NCBI GenBank assembly: GCA_029959195.1
Contig: CP114117.1
Location: 3,162,001 to 3,226,000, forward strand
DNA length: 64,000 bases
Origin: Dictyophora rubrovolvata
Lineage: Eukaryota > Basidiomycota > Agaricomycetes > Phallales > Phallaceae
Direction of reading: 5' to 3'
The position numbers and the translations under genes were made by a program. This document shows, one piece after another, positions 23,786 to 36,269 of the stretch. Under the pieces are notes generated by a model. It made no database searches and was not told the DNA's origin. It saw only the letters and a program-made list of their open reading frames with translations. The stretch's first letter is position 1. Each line of letters opens with the position of its first letter.

Positions 23786-26286
23786 TTAAGTGGCATGACG
23801 GCTTCGTTGACGAATTTTTTCTCCGTATAGCCAGAAACAAATGGAGCTGTTAGTAAGTATACTTGTTAACCAGCTTGTTCACGGAGAGAGCATGGAATTT
23901 TAGAACTTACGCTGGCCAGCCAATTGCTATGGCACAGACCGCTAATATGGTATTACCCTTTCCATAGCCTAAGGCATTATACCTATAATGAAAGAAATCA
24001 GAACAGCTGGTAAACTTAATTGGTTTCAAGCACTCACATTGCGGGGGCGAAGAGAGGGAACCCGAAGCCAGCCAGCGCTCGTATGAACGCTACGGATGCC
24101 AGTGCTGATTACTCACATTAGAAATTAATAGTGAAAGGTAAAATAATGACTAATTTACCTGAGGCAGCATATAGAGTGAAAGCGTCTATCACGTAGTTCT
24201 GTACACCCTGGAAGATTGGCATCATGCCTAGGCTGTCCAACTTCTCAGTAGAAGTTTAGAAAGGTCTACAACTATACATACCCTATTAGTAAAAGGCCCT
24301 AGAAATTAATTAATAAATTGAAATTGGGCAATGATTTCAACAAGTTGGTACTTACGAAATCCGTGGCAACCCATGAGAGATGATTCTGCGCACTCCAACC
24401 TGCGACATAATTAGTATTTACCCAGGAAGAAAAGAGTAATTTTTTTTCTCACCCATAAGAAGTAGGCCGACGGGCAAAATAATGACTCCAAGGAATAGAG
24501 AAGCTGTGCCACGGTCAGTGTTTTTGCGTAAAACGCGCAACAGCCTGAAAACTCACGAAGGCGAAACTCGGGTTTCCCGACGCCATTATTTTTTACTTTG
24601 TATTTCTTGTATGCATAATCCAGAATTCTCGCGTTGGCCTACGTAATGAACATTAGACTTCTACTGGTATTAAATTGAGGTCTGGGCTAACCTGAGAACC
24701 CAGCGTTAGCCCGATACCGAGGGCGATATAATGTAAACCGGCGATTCCGAAGTTTTCTTTATATGTGATTTGGAATATATTGGGAATAATAACCAATACC
24801 ACTATCACAAATCAGGTAAGATGGGAAAGGAGAAAATATAGGGATACATACGATAAACTAGGCCTGTAGGGATTAATCAAAACAGTTCAGTATTGTTCTA
24901 TATGCGACATGTAACTATCATGACTTGCCATAACTGTAATATATAAGTATGGTGAGGGATCGCAACAAAGTATCCAGACCAGAGAAACTCACATAAACGC
25001 CATATATAAGCCAAGCAACTGAATGATAGGCTCATAGAAAAATAATTTGAATGGTCGTACAAGTGCTCGACTGAATATTTGTTGCCAACTATAGTAAAAT
25101 AATATCAGAGAATAAGCTTATTAGAGTTGAGGTAGATGGAGAATCGTACTGCCGGTCGGGATTGTCGAAAACCGTATGGACAACTGAATTATCCTTGGGA
25201 TCCATACCCATATCTTTCCGTATCTGTTTAGCTTTGTTTTCAAGCAGAAGAGGGTGGAAAGCTGAATAAAGAATAACCATTAATGCCAGAAAGTCATGTA
25301 CTCAAAAAACGTGCGCACTTTCTTGTAAAGCGAATAGGCCAACTAATTGGACGACACAGCACACCAAACTGGAAGACCAGAAAACCCATCTCCATGTTGT
25401 CTTTTCAGCAATAAACCCGCCAGCAACGGGACCTACGTACATATAAGTTAATGTGTGTATATTTCAGAGCACTGGAAATCATTATACCGATCGCCGGTCC
25501 CAAAACAGGAGCCAGACTATAGATTGCCACGGCACGTCCTCGTTCTTCGGGGGTGAAACAATCACCTAATACACCACCACCAATCTGTAAATATCAAGGT
25601 TTAGATCAAATGTATCAATGAATGTTTCACAAACTCACAGATAAAGGAGCACTTCCACCGAATCCAGCTAGAAAACGGAATGCCAGAAATTGTTGGGTAG
25701 TTTTAGAAAATCCACATGCGGTGTTGAAAACTAAGAAAAACAAATTTGCGCCTTGTAATACCCGCACCCGTCCAAATATTTCGCTTAGAGGTCCCAAGAG
25801 GAGAGGACCAAATGCTGAAACTACGAGTTAGGAGCAGTTATGTTGCAGACTGCGAGAGATACATACCATAAGCAAGGACAAAGATAGAGACAACCATGGA
25901 TAATATCACGTTGTTTGATATGTGGAAGTCGCGTGCAAGAGCTTCGGCGGCAGGAGCGACCATAGAAGACGCGATAGGAGATAAGAATGTGTAAGAGGAT
26001 ACGACGAGGAGGGCAGCCCATTTCTTTCGTTTAGGCCAACTAAGACTCATAAGAGTTGTGAAAACAGCACATGGAGAACATGAGCTCACTTCTGAGGGTT
26101 CATTGGATCGTCAGGACCTTCCCAATTCACAATGATTTCCTGGGGTTTCGATTGACCGCCATCGGGCTCCTTATCCCTGCGTAGATCTTCCTCGAGCTCT
26201 TCCGGAGTAGGAGTAGCAGCGGCGGTCGTTGTCTCCTGTGAGGTCGTTTCGAAATTTTGAGTATGTTTTTCTTCACTAAATCTCAT
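23786..26286 (-). CDS. MFS drug/polyamine exporter, DHA1 type
   Basis: Eighteen exons, summing exactly to 519 residues. Hallmarks of the fungal Tpo/Flr DHA1 group: NWEGPDDPMNP before TM1, the A-motif segment GPLSEIFGRVRVLQG, TM5 antiporter motif LAPVLGPAIGPVAGGFI with TTWRWVFW, an R-x-F loop between TM6 and TM7 (ALVRPFKLFFYEPI), and the C-terminal QRSRHAT. Likely a plasma-membrane proton antiporter for drugs or polyamines. Exon 8 (24933-24929) is only 5 nt and exon 9 (24863-24852) 12 nt; both are needed to restore the conserved FIYGLVYL. The intron after exon 8 is GC-AG. Other exons begin at 26286, 26039, 25814, 25584, 25432, 25261, 25088, 24801, 24638, 24503, 24399, 24298, 24232, 24104, 23982 and 23846. 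Confidence 0.93.
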
Positions 26287-27424
26287 ATTCGTTGTGAAGG
26301 GCTCACATGGTAGACAGGCTACTTATATATCCGCTCCCAGTCTCTAGATTACACGCGATAATTATCCGGCACTAGCGGCACTCCCGAGGCACAAGGACCG
26401 AAAGTCGACCGGTATGACACATTAATTGATGCCGAACGGATATTGACCAATCATAGCAGCGGAAATCGTCTACCCATGTCTCAATGAGAAAATCGACCTG
26501 GTCAACAGTCTTACATCAGAAAAATTGCGTAATACCCGTATTCGACGCATGCGGGTTTCTGTCAGCTTCTTTCACTCTGTCAGCTCCAGTGACTCCATGA
26601 TAATGTACGCACGCCATGAGGAGACTCGGCATTACTTTCACAGTGGAGATTAACGAATATGCGACGTCAAAGTCCATATATGTTGATAAACCGACGTTGA
26701 GCTCAGGACTCGACAAGTTAGTGCTAACCTGGAGTCTGCATGGCCAGCTTCAAAATAGACCCAAGATTCCGAATGAGTTCCGATTCCCCAAGCCATTGCG
26801 GAGCCAGGTGGGCAGTGCCTTAATGACGAGATTCCGTCGTTCTCACATTTCGGAGTTGATGTATGGCGACTAGATTTTGGCAATAATCAGAGCATTTGAC
26901 GTCGGAGGCTTAGACGGTAAAGTACATGAGTCATTATAGAGTGATAATATAGAATGAACGCATTGTGAACCTTTACTCCAGTCGCCATCACGTATTTTAC
27001 TCTGCTCGTCTTCAGATTGTAATGACAGAACGCGTATACTTTGCCTTCAGTGTCTCGTTTAGCCTCCAATATTTGTTGTGGAAACCAGGTAAGTCGGTAG
27101 AACTTTTGAGTGCCTTTTATAATCTTCAGATTGATTTATGTACTTGGGTGCTTGTTGGGTGCGACTGGAATTTGGCGCTAACCTTGCTTAGCAATATAGA
27201 TTACGTATTGATTTTGAGTCCGGCAAATCGGCAGATAAGACAAATTTTTCTGGGCATGCTTGTGGCATACAGTGTTTCTCTCGACTCTCGAGCACCCTTA
27301 AGCATTTCATCGCTTGAAACAATCCCAGACACCTTATAAACTAAGCAACAGCTTATTCGATCACAAACGTCGTATCCGTCGTAGTTGAAAGTTCAAAGAG
27401 ACAAGAACAAAGCAAAGAACCCTA
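26287..27424. other. Intergenic between divergent genes
   Basis: Upstream of both the MFS exporter and the MYND gene. A 124-codon plus-strand frame at 26965 lacks any motif or splice logic. I see nothing else. Confidence 0.45.
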
Positions 27425-28177
27425 ATGCCTAGCTCCCGAAATAGGTATACTCTAGACCTCGACGACGTGATTGTCTTTCCAGATATCGGCCATGTACCGG
27501 TTCTTCCTCCCAAGGAAGGTGAAAGTTGGTATATCATTACGGAGGTATGTAACGGCCACGCTATTGAGTGGTACTCGTCGGGAAAACAAAGAACTTTGAC
27601 TGAGCATACGTTTTTAGATTGTTGAAGATAGATCACTAATACGTCCAGTTTACAAAGTGGAAGATAAATTACCTGGAAATTATTGGATGGTCGCATTTTA
27701 TACGGATAATCCTGCTGAAGATGCGAAGGGATGTTATCCTGGTGCTGTTTTGTGTATCAAGAACGGACAGCCACGCCAATTCTTAGATGGTCAGGTTGGA
27801 TACAGGATTGAAGATTCTTCAGATGCTCTGGTACGGTATTTATGAGGAACTGCAGCTGTCTTTTTTTTTTGACTTGGCCTTAGATCCTGCCATGCTCAAT
27901 GAAAGAACTCCGTCAACTCAACAATGAACTACGCGACCGCTCGGCCTCTGGCCGTTTGTCAATGTGTATGGCGTGCACCACACGAGCAAAATCAGGGTGC
28001 GCAAAATGTAAGACACGTTATTGCTCAAAAGTATGTATATCCGTTGCTTGGTACTCCATCGCCACATTTTCAAACCCCTGTCCACAGGCATGTCAGAAGG
28101 CTGATTGGGGAAGACATAAGCATGATTGTGCAGTACTGAAAACGTTACACGAGTGGAATCGCACGGATTGGGGCTGA
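27425..28177 (+). CDS. MYND-type zinc finger protein
   Basis: Four exons (27425-27544, 27618-27830, 27884-28030, 28088-28177), all phase 0, 189 residues. The N-terminal half (residues 10-120) contains IVEDRSLIRPVYKVED and MVAFYTDNP, a module that I recall preceding MYND fingers in many basidiomycete proteins. The C-terminus is a complete MYND finger: CMAC, CAKCKTRYCSK, then CQKADWGRHKHDC with the last Cys/His ligands. MYND fingers bind Pro-rich partner peptides; no SET domain is present, so it is not a methyltransferase of the SMYD type. Such genes are greatly expanded in mushrooms. The exact role is unknown. Confidence 0.88.
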
Positions 28178-29732
28178 TTGTTGACCGATGACCGGTGGCC
28201 CCTTGGTACGGATGCTCTTTATGCTAATGCCTCTTCAGAGCGGAACTGGCCAGAAGTTTTGTTTCTTGATTTGTTTCTCTATATTATATTCAAAAGAAAC
28301 CGTTTTTTTTGGTACAGTTATATTCTAGTATTAGCGCTACGTTCAAAGACCATCACATACCAGTCACCAACCTGAAGCTTGTTTCAAGTTGAACCTATAA
28401 CTGATTATTCGAGGTGTAATCATCTTTATGCAACAACGATACATGGATCATCGCATGGCTAGCAATTGCAAAACTGAAGGGGAGCCCGCCAGTCCCGCAG
28501 CTCTTGAGGGAAAATTCCGATCAAACTCTCTGTCGGTGTTATTATCTTCCGTTGAATCCAGATTTAATCCCGTTGGTCCCTTTTCATTATTAGACCCCAT
28601 GGTGATGTGACTAGTTGTGGATACCCCTTTGAGGGATCTTTGAAATCAGAAACTAAACCAGCCCAGACAACTCCGTTGGCAAGCCGATCGCATCTATCGC
28701 GTTTACTGTAGACGTTTCAATTGCATGCAGAACCATGAACGTTCTCGATTGTATTCAAATAGTAGATCATAAGATGTGAGACTGGGTTTCTGGGGTGATT
28801 CATTTCTCTATATCCAAAATGTTCCAGGAGCATAACACTAAATCACCCGATCGGACTTCTTGGCCTTGGAAATAATTCAGTTTAGGCCTCTTAATGAGAC
28901 CGATCCTTACTAAGCTTCAAGCTTCAAGTTCAAACAATTTCCCCAAAATAGCCGCGCTTTCAACGTTATCGAATTATGCATACATAATACGTTTGCATCG
29001 TTGGAAATTAGTTGTTGTTAGAACTTAGAAAGGACAGTGGTCTCTACATCTGATGTCAGGCTCTTTGGCAATGGCACTATTGCTCTAAATCCCCTGCAAG
29101 TCGATAGGAAGCAATGAGTACTCCGAAAGTCCCAGAGAAATCTTCATTCTTCGACATGGTGTTTTTTTCAAATTCCAAACAGAGTTATTCGGTACACTTT
29201 CCCGATTCTTTTATCTAGCTTCACTTAGTACATTCAACATTCAAAAGGGAAAAAATTAAAACCTATGAGCCAGAAAAAGAACAGAAACGAGTAAAATACC
29301 TAACACTTGACGTACAAGCAAGGAAGTCTTACCTTCTTATGCATCGCGTATGTTTGGAAGCCCCGATATTTCATGGCCGGCTGGTACACCCGTTTTGCGC
29401 TAAACATGAGTATTTCAAAAGACATCGGTATTATAGAGATTGAATTCAATCCAATCGCATGGATGAGTAAGAACATAGTTCGTTTCAACGTAACAGAAGT
29501 GAGGATCCATCGCCTATTGCATCATTTGTCTCCGGCAGCAGCGTTTGGTCAAACATATGGATGAAAACACTAGTTAATACATATACATTAAAGACACGAG
29601 ACTCACTTATGTTTTCTTTAGGTAATTTAACGGTCGAAGTTAGCCTTTAAAAAGAGTTTGGTTCCGGGGGCGACTTGCAACCTCTCACTCCCTCAACACA
29701 AATTTTCAGATATTTTTTCACTGCATCAGATC
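28178..29732. other. Intergenic, no confident gene
   Basis: About 1.5 kb. A minus-strand frame near 29300-29490 (EILMFSAKRVYQPAMKYR) looks mildly protein-like and is followed by a GTAAGA donor, but no partner exons were found. Otherwise nothing recognised. Confidence 0.35.
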
Positions 29733-30321
29733 ATGCTCTCCAACGGCAACTACCTTATCCTTCTCCAAAGTTCTACGTCCGCCTCCTTTGAATACGGTTC
29801 TTGGGGTGTAGACGGTGTTGTACTCGTTGACCACTTTCAACCTGAACGAAGTGAGGTTCGTAAACTGAAATGAATAATTGTTAGTCAAATGATAAATCAA
29901 GGGGTTTACAGTGGGCTCTTGAACATCTCCCCGATGGCCATGGGATATCGATCCAAAGTGTATTCACGAAAAACTATCTCGCCCCTCGCGGCGATGGCGG
30001 TACCATCGCTTTCACTCCTCATCCTTATGGGTGGGGTATCCATCCTACAGGATCTCGTCATTAGTACGTCAAGACTCTTTGTTAATGACACGCATAGAAC
30101 GCTATTAATCAATCTTCCTTACAAAGCTTGATACAGACCAACTTTAGCAATCCACCAGTGCTCAACTGGAACCTTAATGCTCACAAGACCGTAAGTTGTT
30201 TCCTGACAGGAGTTGTTTTTGGGGAATTGACAAAAGGAAACTGCAGCACGTCGTGACTACGAGTCTCCCGCTTGAGCATGCGGTTACTTGGGTCTTTAAA
30301 CCCGTTGATAAAGCGGCATGA
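29733..30321 (+). CDS. Small beta-trefoil (ricin-B-like) protein
   Basis: Four exons (29733-29855, 29912-30063, 30127-30190, 30247-30321), phases consistent, 137 residues, no signal peptide. Three trefoil-like repeats can be seen: one after GNYLILLQSS, one with WALEHLPDGHGISIQSV and KNYLAPRGDG, one with VLNWNLNA and ending TWVFKPVDK. Length and repeat rhythm fit cytoplasmic mushroom lectins or trefoil protease inhibitors. The canonical QxW repeat is not perfect (WAL, WGI, WNL, WVF), so sugar binding cannot be claimed. Such proteins are often fruiting-body defence proteins; here that is inference from fold only. Confidence 0.6.
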
Positions 30322-30798
30322 CTGTAATTGACCTTTGTTGAAATGGATGTGTACTTTGCTTTAACTTTGAACTACAACGTCTTTTGCTTGTACTGGTATT
30401 TCGAAGGCTCGCTAAGCATCAACGTATGGTTTTAACAGGACAGCCGTGACATGATAAGGCTCGCTTGCAGCAGCTTTCGTTAATCTCAGAGGCAGAACAG
30501 GAGGTTTCCAATCCATGTTGGATCAGTGGGATTGTTGAGAACTTACAGGACGGAGAGAAAGCAGGTTCACGCTCGACGCTTGACGGAGTCGTCCTTTTAT
30601 CTAACGATTGGACTTTCCGTTTGAAGCTGGAATATAGACGAAGAAGGAACGCACATCTACACTCTAATCTAGTCGCCACTAGAGTCATTCAGCGACAATT
30701 TATGCATCGATTCTAATGCGGTAGATGGCATTACTCATCTAAGCCCCCTCGGAAACAAAGAGGGGGGAAGGATATACATTTAATTAATGGAATCCATT
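30322..30798. other. Intergenic between convergent genes
   Basis: Between the trefoil gene and QCR6 stops. Overlapping open frames on both strands near 30419-30716 show no motif or splice partner. Confidence 0.4.
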
Positions 30799-31496
30799 TT
30801 AATGAAGTTTTGAGAACAGTTTCGGGGCAGCGCAACTCTATAAAACGGGCAATGAGAACGGTAATCACGGAATCGGGGTAAGGACGTACATCTGCACAGT
30901 GCATTAAACTGCGAATAGTATGGTGAGAAGTGGATGAATAATTACGGCACAAAACCCGAAGAGGAGAAACTCACTGGACTAAGTATAAAATGTATAAAAA
31001 AGTCCGCAGTGAGTCATCTAAGTCTCCAGTTGGTGAACGAATTATACGTTACTTACACCTGCGCAAAAAGGTCATGCTATTAAGATCAATGTGACAATGT
31101 CAAAGGAATGCTTACATTTCTTCCACGCACTCCTCGCCTTTGAAACCATGTCCTCCCTGAACTTTTTCCTGACAATGGTCAAAATGCTTTTTCAACGGAG
31201 CACACTTGGCGGAGTTGCTGCATTCTTCGCGGATAGCGGGATGGACCTGTAGTCCAAAGCAAGATAATTTGAGACAATAATTGGGACACGAAACAGACTG
31301 AACAACGCACATCTTCAGGTTCTTCTTCCTCTTCTTCCTCTGGTGTCTCCTGCGTTTCTCCTTCATCCTTCTGTTCCTCTTCTTCAGGCTTTCCCTCAGT
31401 CCTATTGTCGCCGTTATTGTTGGTCACCTGTTCTTCCGATTCCTCCGGTTTTGCATCGGCATGAACGAAGAAAGAGCTGAACCAGTCTGACAGCAT
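30799..31496 (-). CDS. QCR6: Cytochrome bc1 complex hinge subunit Qcr6
   Basis: Four exons (31496-31311, 31246-31116, 30908-30890, 30837-30799), 124 residues. The N-terminal part (MLSDWFSSFFVHADAKPE) precedes a Glu-rich acidic stretch (EEEEEEEPED), then the hinge helices VHPAIREEC, CAPLKKHFDHCQEK, GEECVEEILMHCAD and the tail SCAAPKLFSKLH. The cysteines for the two disulfides are present. Role: complex III subunit in the intermembrane space, helping cytochrome c docking to cytochrome c1. The 207-nt intron between exons 2 and 3 is long for this genome. Exon 3 is 19 nt. An open frame extends 29 codons upstream, but the start at 31496 fits family length. Confidence 0.92.
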
Positions 31497-32893
31497 CTTG
31501 CAAGCTTTCGGGTTCTGACGAGCTTCCGTCACGGTGTAGAAGGTTGTCGGAGTTTGAATTTGTTTGTTTGTACGGCTTTGCATTGGCTTTGCACAATCAG
31601 TGGGTTTCTCCTTACTAGTCCTTTTTTTTTTTGAGAAACTTGTATTCTGTGTACAGTCTCAAAATCGTTCAATTGCAATGGTGACGCTAACCAAAAATTC
31701 AACTGGGAAAGGAAACAATACCTGACAAAGGATTGTCGTTTTTGAGTAGCCTATCGGCTGACTTTTTGAGGCTTTGTGGAAGCAGTGTCTTATGAGAACT
31801 CTTCGATAACTACTCGGTAAATTCGCAAACGTTTTACCTCGTTTCTTGTCTTTTTTCCTGCTTCAAATTCTTCGTAGTGAAGTAATACATCCGGAGGGAG
31901 CTACGAACCTACGGCCCCTTGATCGCTAGCTTCACTTGCGGCTTAAGGGGAGCGTATGATGGGGGGCAGCGGTGTCATGGGCACCATCCATCCATAATGG
32001 CCTAATGAGAACATTCGTCGCATGCGAAACTGTCGACTTTCGGATGCAGTTGACAGCGTGTCCGATTCAGAGAAGTCAGCGCTAAGCGTAAATGTTGACG
32101 GCACAATTTGCTTTTTCCATCAAGAAGATCCTGGTCTCAACGAACTGGGAGATACACAGTTTTATTGACGGACCAAGCCTTACTCAATGTCGCTTCGTTG
32201 GTGGATATAACCCAGTATTAGCATCCCGTTTGGACGACTCTCTAACTGTTATGACTTCGAAGGAAAGAATTTACTATGTGGCTTTCCTCTAGTGATGGAG
32301 CTCGGTTTGGAGTGTTGAAATTAGAAGTATGCATACCGACGTCACGCTCATTACCACGCGTCTACGAAGCGCGCCACCTAGTCGTATACCCGACTACTAA
32401 GAGAGAAGTAAGTCCCTTTAAAGAAAACCACAATCAAACCGGTTTGAGACCAACCGAACTCAAACTACGATGGGTCGCCAAGTATGAACTGGTTTCAGAC
32501 CAAACTGAACTGAACCAAGCTGTACCCATCACTAAAATTTACTTGAAGTTGAAGTTTCCTCCCCTCGAGAAGTTTCCTTTCTTCGGCAATCTTACCGCAT
32601 GTTTCATGTGTGAAATCTGCCGAGGTGAAAGCATGTAATTCTCAAACCATACCCCATAATGAATTGCAAATGCTTGTCTAGCCGCGATGCACGGACGCGC
32701 GATGATTGGTTATTGATGGCAACTCTGGCTTCCGGCATGCAGGGGATTATGAGATACTTAAATGCAGTACCCCATCCGTTGGTCAAATCTGAACCCCAAA
32801 CCGCAGCTGATTACTCATTCAACTGCCGTGCAGTTGACTTTCCTCCTTATTCACGGCTTTCCAAGACCTGACTACTCGACGACCTCAGTTACC
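31497..32893. other. Intergenic with transposon relics
   Basis: About 1.4 kb. Contains dispersed repeat copy 2 and, just after it, a short degenerate tandem with words like ccggtttgagaccaaccgaac and ctggtttcagaccaaactg (about 32430-32520). No gene. Confidence 0.5.
32313..32389 (+). repeat. Dispersed repeat, copy 2
   Basis: Partner of 21928-22003, same orientation: shared accgacgtcacgc, cgaagcgcg and cctagtcgt words at the same spacing. Confidence 0.6.
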
Positions 32894-33925
32894 ATGGAGG
32901 CCCTGGCTAGAATCACTGAAAAAGAAGATGTCATGGCTATTGTGGAACCCAGTATGGTTTTATTTCCGGTACTGAAGTAACCGCATGCTAAACAAATGTA
33001 CGTAGCTAGGAAGATTTTTGAGCCATTGCTGTTAGCAAGGCGAAACGAAATAAGTCGAACACCTAAGAAAACCTTTCAATATGGACCTCACTGTTTGCAA
33101 CAGGTTTGTTGGGGGCGCTTTAATGTACTTGTCCCGTTCTTACGGTGCTGTTGACCTTCAGCTTGATATCTACTATCCATCTGCCGATGTTAAGCGCGCC
33201 CCCATCATGTTCTTCGTGCACGGAGGAGGTTTCGTTAGTGGAAGCAAAAACCATCTCGATCATATTGGTGCTTTTTACGCTAAACGCGGAATTTTGACTG
33301 TCATCACCGACTATCGACTAGCACCAGACACTCAATACCCCGGTGCTTCAGAAGACATCCGGGAAGCCATCAATTTCGTATTGTCATTACCCGATATGGA
33401 ACTAGCCAGGGATAGGGTCGATAAAAACGAAATCTACATTCAAGGTCAATCGGCGGGCGGTGCTCATGTTCTCAACTTTTTCTTAGAGGAGAAAGTACAA
33501 ACGGGGAAAGATAGAATACACATAGCAGGCGCGATTATAATTGCCGCGGCGTATGAGGGTGGAAGTTTTTTCCCTGCGTATTTTGGGTCTGATCCAGTTA
33601 AGGCTGATGCGAGAACGCCCCTTGCTTTGTTGAAAACAGCCAAAAAGGTTGGTTTCACAACATGGCTCTAATTTACGCTTTTTTATGACCTCTTCTATAG
33701 GCTGAAACCCTCCTCCCTGGAAAGATATTGTTATTACGCGGCGAGCACGAGCCAACACCTCTTGTTAATTGGGATGCCAACTTTCGCAAGGAGTTGCGGA
33801 GAAAAGATATTGATTTTCACTGGAAAGTTATGAAGGGTCACAACCATGTTAGTCCTGAATGTGCCCTATCAAGCGGTGAAGGCGAAGAGTTTGGACAGCT
33901 TATTGCCAAGTTCATCAAAAACTGA
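32894..33925 (+). CDS. Alpha/beta hydrolase (esterase), paralog 1
   Basis: Four exons (32894-32951, 33006-33103, 33162-33647, 33701-33925), 288 residues, no signal peptide. Oxyanion hole HGGGFVSG, strand-helix ITDYRLAPDTQYPGA typical of HSL/BD-FAE esterases, nucleophile elbow GQSAGG, and the catalytic His in GHNHVSPE; the acid is probably in the stretch before it (LLLRGEHEPTPL). Likely a cytosolic carboxylesterase or deacylase on small molecules. The gene at 37936 has the same four-exon plan with an identical 98-nt exon 2, so they are local duplicates on either side of a UDP-glycosyltransferase. The substrate is unknown. Confidence 0.9.
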
Positions 33926-34135
33926 TTTTTTCTAATCAACTTCAAGACACATGTATATATATATGCGAGTCGCGCAAAAGAATTCCGGTGTATTTCATTG
34001 TTCTATCTCTTGCCAACGATGAAAATATGTAAAAACTCCGACCATTTTACTTGAACCACACAACCCATTCTTTAATGTAGTATGAACGCCTTTTTTCTTT
34101 AAATAGTGGCAAAGGGCACAAATTATCAAAAAAGT

Positions 34136-36269
34136 TCAATAAAAATTCTCTCGTGCGAATCGACGCAATTCAGACAAAGCCTCCCCATTTTCTTGCCACG
34201 TTTCTCTCAGCCTTCTACTCAACTCTTGAGCAATTTTCCTCTTAACTGCACCGTCCTCTCCAAACGCGTTCTTCAAGACTTGTCTGAACTCACGGTCAAT
34301 AGCTGTTTTCGTGCCCGTCGGTTGGTAACCTCGATACAAAGGCCGCAGACCTTGTTGAGTATGGACTTCGAGCAGCTGATAGGCCACTTTTAAGTTTAGC
34401 GTCAAGTTCATACAGTTGAATGGTTGGTCAGATTGGAGCGGCCATACGATCCTAATGAAGGTTAGTAGAAAGTAATGTTAGTTTTGAAATGCCAAAACAA
34501 GTGATTTTAGTGTTGAAGCGTCGCTCGTACATTGCTACGCCCGAAACGAGTGCTTCAGTAAGACTTCCGTGGCCTCCATGTGTGAAGAATATTCCCGTGA
34601 CCTAATAATTATGAGAGATAAGATAATACACCATAGCTTCAATGCAAGCACCAACAGGGTGTTTCAGTATCGTATGTTGTGGAGCCCATTTGACAACTAT
34701 GGTCAAATCTGATGACTTTAACCTATTTCGAAGGTCATTTGGAAGTTGATTTTCGTACGTATCACCATGTGGCATCGCGAATATCTGATAGGGCATTTAT
34801 GAATAATGATGAGGAAGACATTCCCATAAAGTTGCCAGTTCCCTACCAATGGTATTTTCATCTCTAGGATGATATCGATCAACAGCCACGGGGTCTCTCC
34901 ACTTGGAAATTCTACAGTCCCGAAAGACATCTAAAAATTAATGAACTCAGCAGCGCATTTTTCAAAGAGATCGTAAAGAGAATAAAACCGACGTAAATAA
35001 GTGAGTGCTTCCCATGACTTTTATAAATGCTATCCATAAAGTCTATTACTCCCTGCCCTCTTGCAAATTCTTCGTAGTCTGGTGCTGCTTGATCTGGAAT
35101 CATGCAAGGACCTACGGCATAACATGACTTTCCGAGGCCCTCGAACCACTGCCTATAAGCTTTGAGGGTTCCTCCCTCGAGAACGGACGTATTGGCCAAA
35201 ATTGCACCGTCACAACTTCTTACAAACCTGCAAGCAAACGCTCAATCTAAAACGAGATGGCTCTGAATGGATTTGAAACGTTACGTTGACATTTGTCTGG
35301 CCAAATCGACCCACCGATCTCGGCATCCGGGCTTTCCAGAAAGAATTACCGCCCACACTCGAGCAAAAAAGAAACAACGAAGCTCACAGTGTCAAGGTCC
35401 CCGCAAAACTCATAACCATAGGCCGTTGGAAGACCTGCTATGTTCCTTGTTGTGCCGTTGGCATTGAGAAAAATCTGCCCCGATTTTTATAAATTTGTGG
35501 TGGAAGAGCATACAACCTTTGACTAACCTCAACCGTTGCGGCTCGGACGGGTATATTCTTCTTCTTTGCTAATGCTTCTGCTTCTTCTTCCAAATTACCA
35601 AATCCTCCGTATTTGGGAGGCGCAGCGACGCTCAATCCAGCGGCGAGACCAGTAGGACTCCAGCATAATACTTTGAGCTTCTTCGCGTCGAGTAGACTGG
35701 CTCCAAGACTTCCTAAACATGTCTGGTTTTTTGAAGTGACGAATGTCCAAGTTGATAATGATGAAAGCACTCACGTCTACAATACATAAACTCGGCCTAG
35801 GGGCGCTAGGATAGGTTTGGCCAGCGGAGGATACAATGGGTTCACATGACAACAGTCGGTCCATGAGATCGGGGTACATCCTCAGGAGAAGCTCCCAGCA
35901 TTGAAATTCAAGTCCATCGAAGCTGGACAATTGGACCACCCTAATTGAATATTTCGGTGAAGTGAAAGATAGATATAAAAATTTACTTATAACTAGTTAC
36001 CTTATATTATCTCTGGAAACACTGTTTCTTTCCTTGCAATACCTTGCTATTTCTTTGTCCAACTTGTCTTTGAATCGCCCAATCACAAGTACCGTAATTA
36101 AAATATCAGGTCTCTCTTGGGCAAGCTTGGACAACACTGGTGCAGCTGGTCGGACATGTCCTACAATATTGAATAAACTAGCATAAGATACTATTCTTTC
36201 AAGAAGTCATAGAAAATGCTCACCCCACGCTGGTAGGCAGAAAAAAACGAAATGGTGTTTGAAAGACAT
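34136..36269 (-). CDS. UDP-glycosyltransferase (GT1 family)
   Basis: Eleven exons (36269-36224, 36160-36001, 35940-35775, 35722-35524, 35437-35388, 35331-35285, 35227-34993, 34930-34847, 34784-34656, 34601-34531, 34451-34136), 500 residues. N-terminal acceptor half opens FVFFCLPAWGHVRPAAPV with the catalytic His region. The C-terminal half has the UDP-sugar signature: VVKWAPQHTILKHP, then FFTHGGHGSLTEALVSGVAM and WPLQSDQPFN. No membrane anchor, so a soluble enzyme glycosylating a lipophilic acceptor. The sugar and acceptor cannot be deduced. Exon 4 has a weak donor (GTCAAA), chosen because it alone restores the frame. It converges on esterase 1 and stands between two esterase paralogs. Confidence 0.9.

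Noticed and set aside
26965-27339. 124-codon plus-strand open frame upstream of the MYND gene
   Set aside because: Low-quality residue composition and no conserved feature; probably promoter DNA.
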